Shown: one piece after another, positions 59,467 to 64,000 of the stretch | Layout: every line of letters starts with the position of its first letter | Numbering within the stretch: the stretch's first letter is position 1 | NCBI RefSeq assembly: GCF_024679245.1 | Contig: NC_090185.1 | Location: 23,807,973 to 23,871,972, forward strand | DNA: 64,000 nucleotides | Source of the DNA: Pseudorasbora parva | Taxonomy: Eukaryota > Chordata > Actinopteri > Cypriniformes > Gobionidae | Reading direction: 5' to 3' | Position numbers and translations under genes: made by a program | The notes under the pieces: model-generated | The model's input: the letters and a program-made list of their open reading frames with translations, nothing else | What the model was told of the DNA's origin: nothing | Databases searched by the model: none

Positions 59467-59748
59467 TTAGGGATAGTTCACCCAAAAATCAAAATTCTAT
59501 TGTTCCAAACCTGTAAACATTTCAAAGGAAGATATTTTGAAGAAATTTTGTAACCAGGCCGCTTTGGGGCACCACTGACTTCCATAGTAGGAAAAAAAGA
59601 AGTCAATGTGTCCCAGAACTGTTCAGATTCCGACATTCTTCAAAATATATTTGTTCTCAACAGAACAAAGTATTGTACAGGTTTGGAACAATCTGAGTGT
59701 GAGTAAATGATGACAGAATTTTCATGTTTGGGTGAACTGTTTCTTTAA
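59467..59748. mobile_element. hAT-type MITE (TTAGGGATAGTTCACCC)
   Basis: It begins TTAGGGATAGTTCACCCAAA directly where the previous element ends, and closes with TTGGGTGAACTGTTTCTTTAA. The interior CCACTGACTTCCATAGTAGG and TACAGGTTTGGAACAA phrases are typical. It is 282 bp. Confidence 0.85.
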
Positions 59749-60699
59749 ACTGTTAAGATAAAGCCACTGAAACGTCAAGTGGTTAAGTTTAAATGCAATA
59801 TGAAACAGAAACTTGCTATGCATTTTCAGTGAAAATCATTATGGTAAAAATAAAAGGAGAAAAAGCTTTAGAATGTCATGAGCACTTTACACATGAACAG
59901 AGACATCTCAAATGGCTTATTGTCTTCTTTTGTATCTTTATAAGCCAAGAAATAAATGTACAGTATCAAGCTTTGAGTTAGGCATGGCTACAAAGTCACT
60001 CTGATTATGTAGATTTCTGTTAGTTAGCATTTCATTAAAAAGATAAATATTTTAATATCAACTTGACCTTCACAAATGTGCTATTGAAGACATCCCAGTC
60101 AGTGCATTTTCATTTAAATCTTGAAAATTTAGGCCCACACTGGTGCCAAAGCTTAACATAATGAGACTCACCTTGGGTTCAGAAGTTCAATCTCTGAGTA
60201 CCAGGTTGTTATTGAACATTTAACAGTGATATTTCAATATGCACCCCAGCACGACTCTTCTTCTCCCTCCCCCATCATCTCTGGTAACCCAAACACACGA
60301 GCAGCCCTTGTTCAAACCCATATCGGCTAACACTAAGAAGCTGTCCAATCAGAATCTAACAATCAGCAGTGACCTGAGTGAGGTGAATGGATAACTACAC
60401 CCAACTATGACTCAGGTGTCATGGGTCATTATGTCAGAAAATCATGAATACTAATGTTATAGGCAACGATTAATACCCTGCCACTTTTCTTTCCACCCCC
60501 AACGTCTCTGCTCCTCATGAGATGTCAACAAAGCATATTTCAACAGCTTATTAAATTTAATTGTCTTCAGGAAAGTGCTCCCATATGAATTTATATGTCA
60601 CGCTGACGGGCAATAACTCCAGATTGCTGGAATAGAGGTACCCTAACTATATCATTTCATAGTTAGAGATACATTAAAAAAGATATTGCCACCTAAAAG
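59749..60699. other. No gene recognised
   Basis: Intergenic DNA to the right of lingo3. It may lie in its 5' intron. No gene or repeat ends are visible. Confidence 0.35.
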
Positions 60700-61025
60700 T
60701 GATATTTTACACTAAAATGTATTCGCCACGTGTCATTTCAAACCAGTATGACTTTATTTATTTTTTCCGAGGAACACAAATGATGATATTTTGAAGAAAG
60801 TTTCTTGTCTATACAATCAACGTTAATAGTCCAAAACCAACATTGACTTTCATTGTATGGACACTTTTCAAAATATCTTTTGATTTTGATCTATCTCGTG
60901 TTCCACAGAAATCATATACAGGTTTGGAACGACATGAGAGAATACATTTTAGTTCAATTTTAGCTTCATCTGCAATGGAATTTAAATGGATCTGGCCTCG
61001 ACCTGAAATTGTCAGGAGTAAATGA
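60700..61025. repeat. hAT-type MITE fragment
   Basis: CATTTCAAACCAGTATGACT, ATATTTTGAAGAAAG, TTGACTTTCATTGTATGGAC and TACAGGTTTGGAACGACATG match the interior of the TTAAAGGGATAGTTCACCC family. Both ends have decayed. Confidence 0.6.
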
Positions 61026-62370
61026 GAGACACTGCTACCTCTTTGCTCTGTTGTTCACCTCAGCAAGGTAGCATGTCACCTGAGAATTACATAACAGCTG
61101 TTAGTCGATACGTGAAGGGCAAATAAAGCAATTAGTGTTTTTTTTCTTCATAACAGCTGTTGAGAGGCTGGTTATACATAAAATATTAATACAGAATAGA
61201 ACATCAAGGTTCTAAAAATATATCAAGAGAAGGAAAAACACTGCTGTGAAATCTAAAATAGACACCATATGAAAGTACACACCTACAGATGTCTAAATTG
61301 CATCAAAAGCAAAATAACTTGTTCTGTTCACATTTGACAACCACAAAAAAAAACATTTTATCATTTAAAACCTAAAAAAAAATCAATTTTTAGTTATTTT
61401 TTAAAATATTTATTTAAAATAAATGCCACTTAACAGTGTTATTGTTAACTAAAAGTAAAAATAAAACTATTAAAAATATGTTTCAGTATAAATATAAAAT
61501 CAACAAACATTTAAATAAACATTTAAAATGTTGGCTTAGCAACTAACTAGAGTTTAATTTCAAATATTACAAAAAATAATAATAAATTAATAACAGTAAC
61601 AAATATTAATCAAATTAAAATCTGACATAATGTAATTAACATTAAAACTGATAAAATAAAAGCCAATTCAAAATATTAAAAACCCTATAATAGGATATAA
61701 ATAATACTTACCACTAGTTTGATATTTTATCTAATACAATGATTAAGTATGACTTAAGTGTCACTTACCATTTTAAGTCTACTTATGATAAAGTGAGAGA
61801 ACTTTTGGGGTACTTTTTTGTCTTTTGTCTCTTTATGCAACCATCCGGTGGAACCATACTATTTAGAGCAAGATAACGAGAAAAGGAAATGAAAAACATT
61901 CTACATTTCTGAAGGAGTACTTGTTTAGAGTGGGAAAAACATGTAACTAGGTGGTGCTTGATGTTCAGAATATAAACAAGACCAAGTTTAATGATGAGAA
62001 AGAAAAAATAGCAGCATAAGCGCAGACTGAAAAATCTGGGATAAAAGTCTATCTTGGATGGAAAGGAAAAAAAACAAAACAATTAAACAGATGATACGGA
62101 CCGGGAGCAATTAAGGCAACCTAGTACCTTAATTAGAGAGAAAGCACATAAAAAGAATAATGAACACACACTGGAAGGAAAAGAAAAAAACTCTAGGGCA
62201 GGTGCGAGAACTCATGGAGGGGCCGCTGAAGGGAAGTGTGTGGAGGCGTCAACTTTCCCATATATCACCGCTGGATCTGCACTAGTTTAGTGCTGCTGAT
62301 GGCACTCTTCAACTCGCATCGATTTCAAATGCTGCCCACACATCTCTTTACATAACCGTACATATCCTCC
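61026..62370. other. No gene recognised
   Basis: 61330-61750 is extremely AT-rich. 61783-62082 holds a domainless antisense frame. Nothing else is clear. Confidence 0.35.
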
Positions 62371-62615
62371 TCATTCTGTCTCTCGCTGCTCCGCGAGTCC
62401 ATCTATCAACTGCAGCTCGAGGGAAACCTTGCAGTGGCCCATGAGGAGACAGTCAGACGAGATGAAGCACAGCGAGGATGAGGAAGGGGCAAATGACGGA
62501 TGCTCAGGGTGAATGTGGACTCCCTGGAGGGGCCGTCTCAAGGGGAAGTCGTACTTCAGAGAGGCAACGGTACCCTTGGCCAAACAAAAGCTGACAAGGG
62601 CATCAGCGTGTTTCT
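62371..62615 (-). other. Unassigned exon-like segment
   Basis: On the minus strand, TTCTGTTCTCCAG (62616 side) looks like a splice acceptor and is followed by an 80-codon open frame starting KHADALVSFCLAKGTV, containing LKYDFPLRRPLQGVHIHP, and ending LQLIDGLAEQRETE at a stop. Codon third positions favour C and G, unlike the AT-rich surroundings. There is no ATG before the acceptor and I do not recognise the protein. It could be a terminal coding exon, a 5' noncoding exon of lingo3, or a chance frame in a GC-rich patch. Confidence 0.25.
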
Positions 62616-62895
62616 GGAGAACAGAAGCCAACTGAGACCAGGGATGTACTAGGATTCAGCAGGCGTTAGGGAGTTCAAGGAGATGACAAGCAAGGAGCAG
62701 CGACTGCAAAATGCTGACAGTGTGAAGAGCAAACAATTACGCCGTTAAAGGTCCACTGAAGTGCTTTGCATTATTCAATGTGTTGACGTAATTATCACTG
62801 AAAAGGGAAGACAGGGCGGGACATTTCGAACAGCTCCTCCCCCTTTTTAACAATAGCATTTAGTTTATATCACAGCTCAGCAAGACTCTGTGTTT
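62616..62895. other. No feature recognised
   Basis: Nothing further is supported here. Confidence 0.3.
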
Positions 62896-62937
<42 letters not shown>

Positions 62938-63153
62938 CTGTTTATATTACATTGTGGGGACCAAATGTCCCCACAATGTTATATAAACCTGAGATCACCA
63001 ACATTGTGGGGACCAGAAAAAGTAAAAATTTAGAATGTTTCCTGTGATGGGTAGGTTTAGGGGCAGGGGCAGTGCAGGGGGACAGAATGTACAGTTGGTA
63101 CAGTATAAAATCCATTACGCCAATGGAAAGTCCCCACAATTCACAAAAACACC
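62896..63153. repeat. TG microsatellite plus GTGGGGACCAAATG repeat
   Basis: A (TG)n tract (62901-62935) leads into ATTGTGGGGACCAAATGTCC CCACAAT, a short palindrome repeated once more near 63002, then GATGGGTAGGTTTAGGGGCA and CAATGGAAAGTCCCCACAAT. This combination is a common cyprinid non-autonomous repeat that carries its own microsatellite. Confidence 0.7.
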
Positions 63154-64000
63154 ATTTTTTGTGGTGTGTGTGTTGGGGCAGTTTGTGTGACACTAATGTG
63201 AAACCACACTTCGCCCCAATGGAAAGCATATTTACATTGTTTGAATCATTCCCTATCCTCATATAGTGCACTATATGCCATTCACCATGTAGAAAATAGT
63301 AAATGTGTAGGGGGCAGGATATGTAAGATTTAATAGAACATTTGATTGGTCAGAAAATCTGATGAGAAGCTGAAGTGCAGTGTGATGTCATCAAAATCAT
63401 TGATCTATATTGTAAGGGAAATGAGACTAAGTTTTGAATGCTTGTTTATATCTTCTAAATGTGAATTTTGTCATTGTTTTGGAGCACACTAGCTTATAGA
63501 TAACAGTAAGGCTAACATAAAAGGCTTTGGCATCAGGTAGTTCCAGGAACTTAGTTATTGCAACTAGCCACCAGGGTGGTTGCCAGAATACTAAATTTCC
63601 CCCTAGGGCCATTTTACTGGTTGTATTCACACCACCAGAGGGAACTCTGAAGTGACGTAAACCACGCTTGTTGTTGTGACACTTATTTTGTCGGCACGGC
63701 GAACCTTTATTTTGACACCGCTGAGAAAGCCAGAGCCTGAGCACACAGCACTCCTATTTTCTGTCTTCATTAGTTTACAGTCTGTTGAACAGTCCTGTTT
63801 AATAGGTTATTTGATAGAACTGTTATACAAATAATGAAGACATTATGAAAAAGTATTTGCCATGTGGCTGATGACCAATTTTGCTATAGCTGAGCAGAAA
63901 TGCATTCTTTTTTTTAACGTGGATTTTCTCTTTAGCGTAAAGTTTGAGAGGTCCATGATCTAGTACATTTGTATATCATACTAAAAGCAAAAAAAAAAAA
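63154..64000. other. Right edge, no gene recognised
   Basis: A CTCF-like CCACCAGAGGGAAC lies at 63632-63645 and a GCCACCAGGGTGG near 63568. Antisense frames here show no domain. Confidence 0.35.

Overview
The window looks like a stretch of cyprinid (carp/zebrafish-type) fish nuclear genome. The evidence is an AT-rich background, very dense short DNA transposons (Tc1, hAT-type, PIF/Harbinger-type and THAP/TTAA-type), long TG and TA microsatellites, and widely spaced vertebrate genes whose coding regions each sit in one exon. Three host protein-coding genes are well supported. Two are NFIL3/E4BP4-like bZIP repressors on the + strand (CDS 32598-33584 and 45619-46404). The third is lingo3 on the - strand (CDS 55519-57336), a LINGO-family LRR-Ig membrane protein whose C-terminal tail is typical of LINGO3.

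Layout. 1-31700 holds no convincing host gene and is a mosaic of nested mobile elements: a MITE (1816-2493), a decayed Tc1 N-terminus split by a fold-back MITE (6405-6930), a decayed Tc1 (8576-9925), a multi-level nested repeat (12029-13634), a 1.7 kb element with TA target sites carrying a TG/TA microsatellite (15030-16718), a deleted Tc1 (17494-18070), two THAP-bearing TTAA elements (18859-20186, 24858-26308), a hAT-like element (22640-24255), a PIF/Harbinger-like element (26401-27540) and a Tc1 copy (29101-30673). 31700-46800 is the nfil3-like locus. It has a probable noncoding first exon and intron for the first gene, a CTCF-like motif, a duplicated 0.3 kb noncoding block (36581 and 40318) and several MITEs. 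46800-52500 is repeats, including a long fold-back element and a second Tc1 copy (50439-52016) in inverted orientation to the first. 52500-57400 is lingo3 with its probable 3' UTR and a splice acceptor just upstream of the coding exon. 57637-58764 is a third TTAA element, whose interior has become a hierarchical minisatellite. The rest is MITE-rich, with one unassigned exon-like segment at 62371-62615.

How the genes relate. The two nfil3-like genes are a tandem same-strand pair with nearly the same DNA-binding region but different C-termini. Proteins of this family repress genes through D-box sites in circadian and immune programmes. lingo3 is a neuronal-type surface receptor with no evident functional link to them. 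The most notable structural features are the matched, inverted Tc1 copies that bracket both nfil3-like genes, and three different cut-and-paste element families that keep a DNA-binding or N-terminal first exon but have lost their catalytic parts. All family names for repeats come from recognition of ends, target duplications and fossil peptides; no database search was possible.
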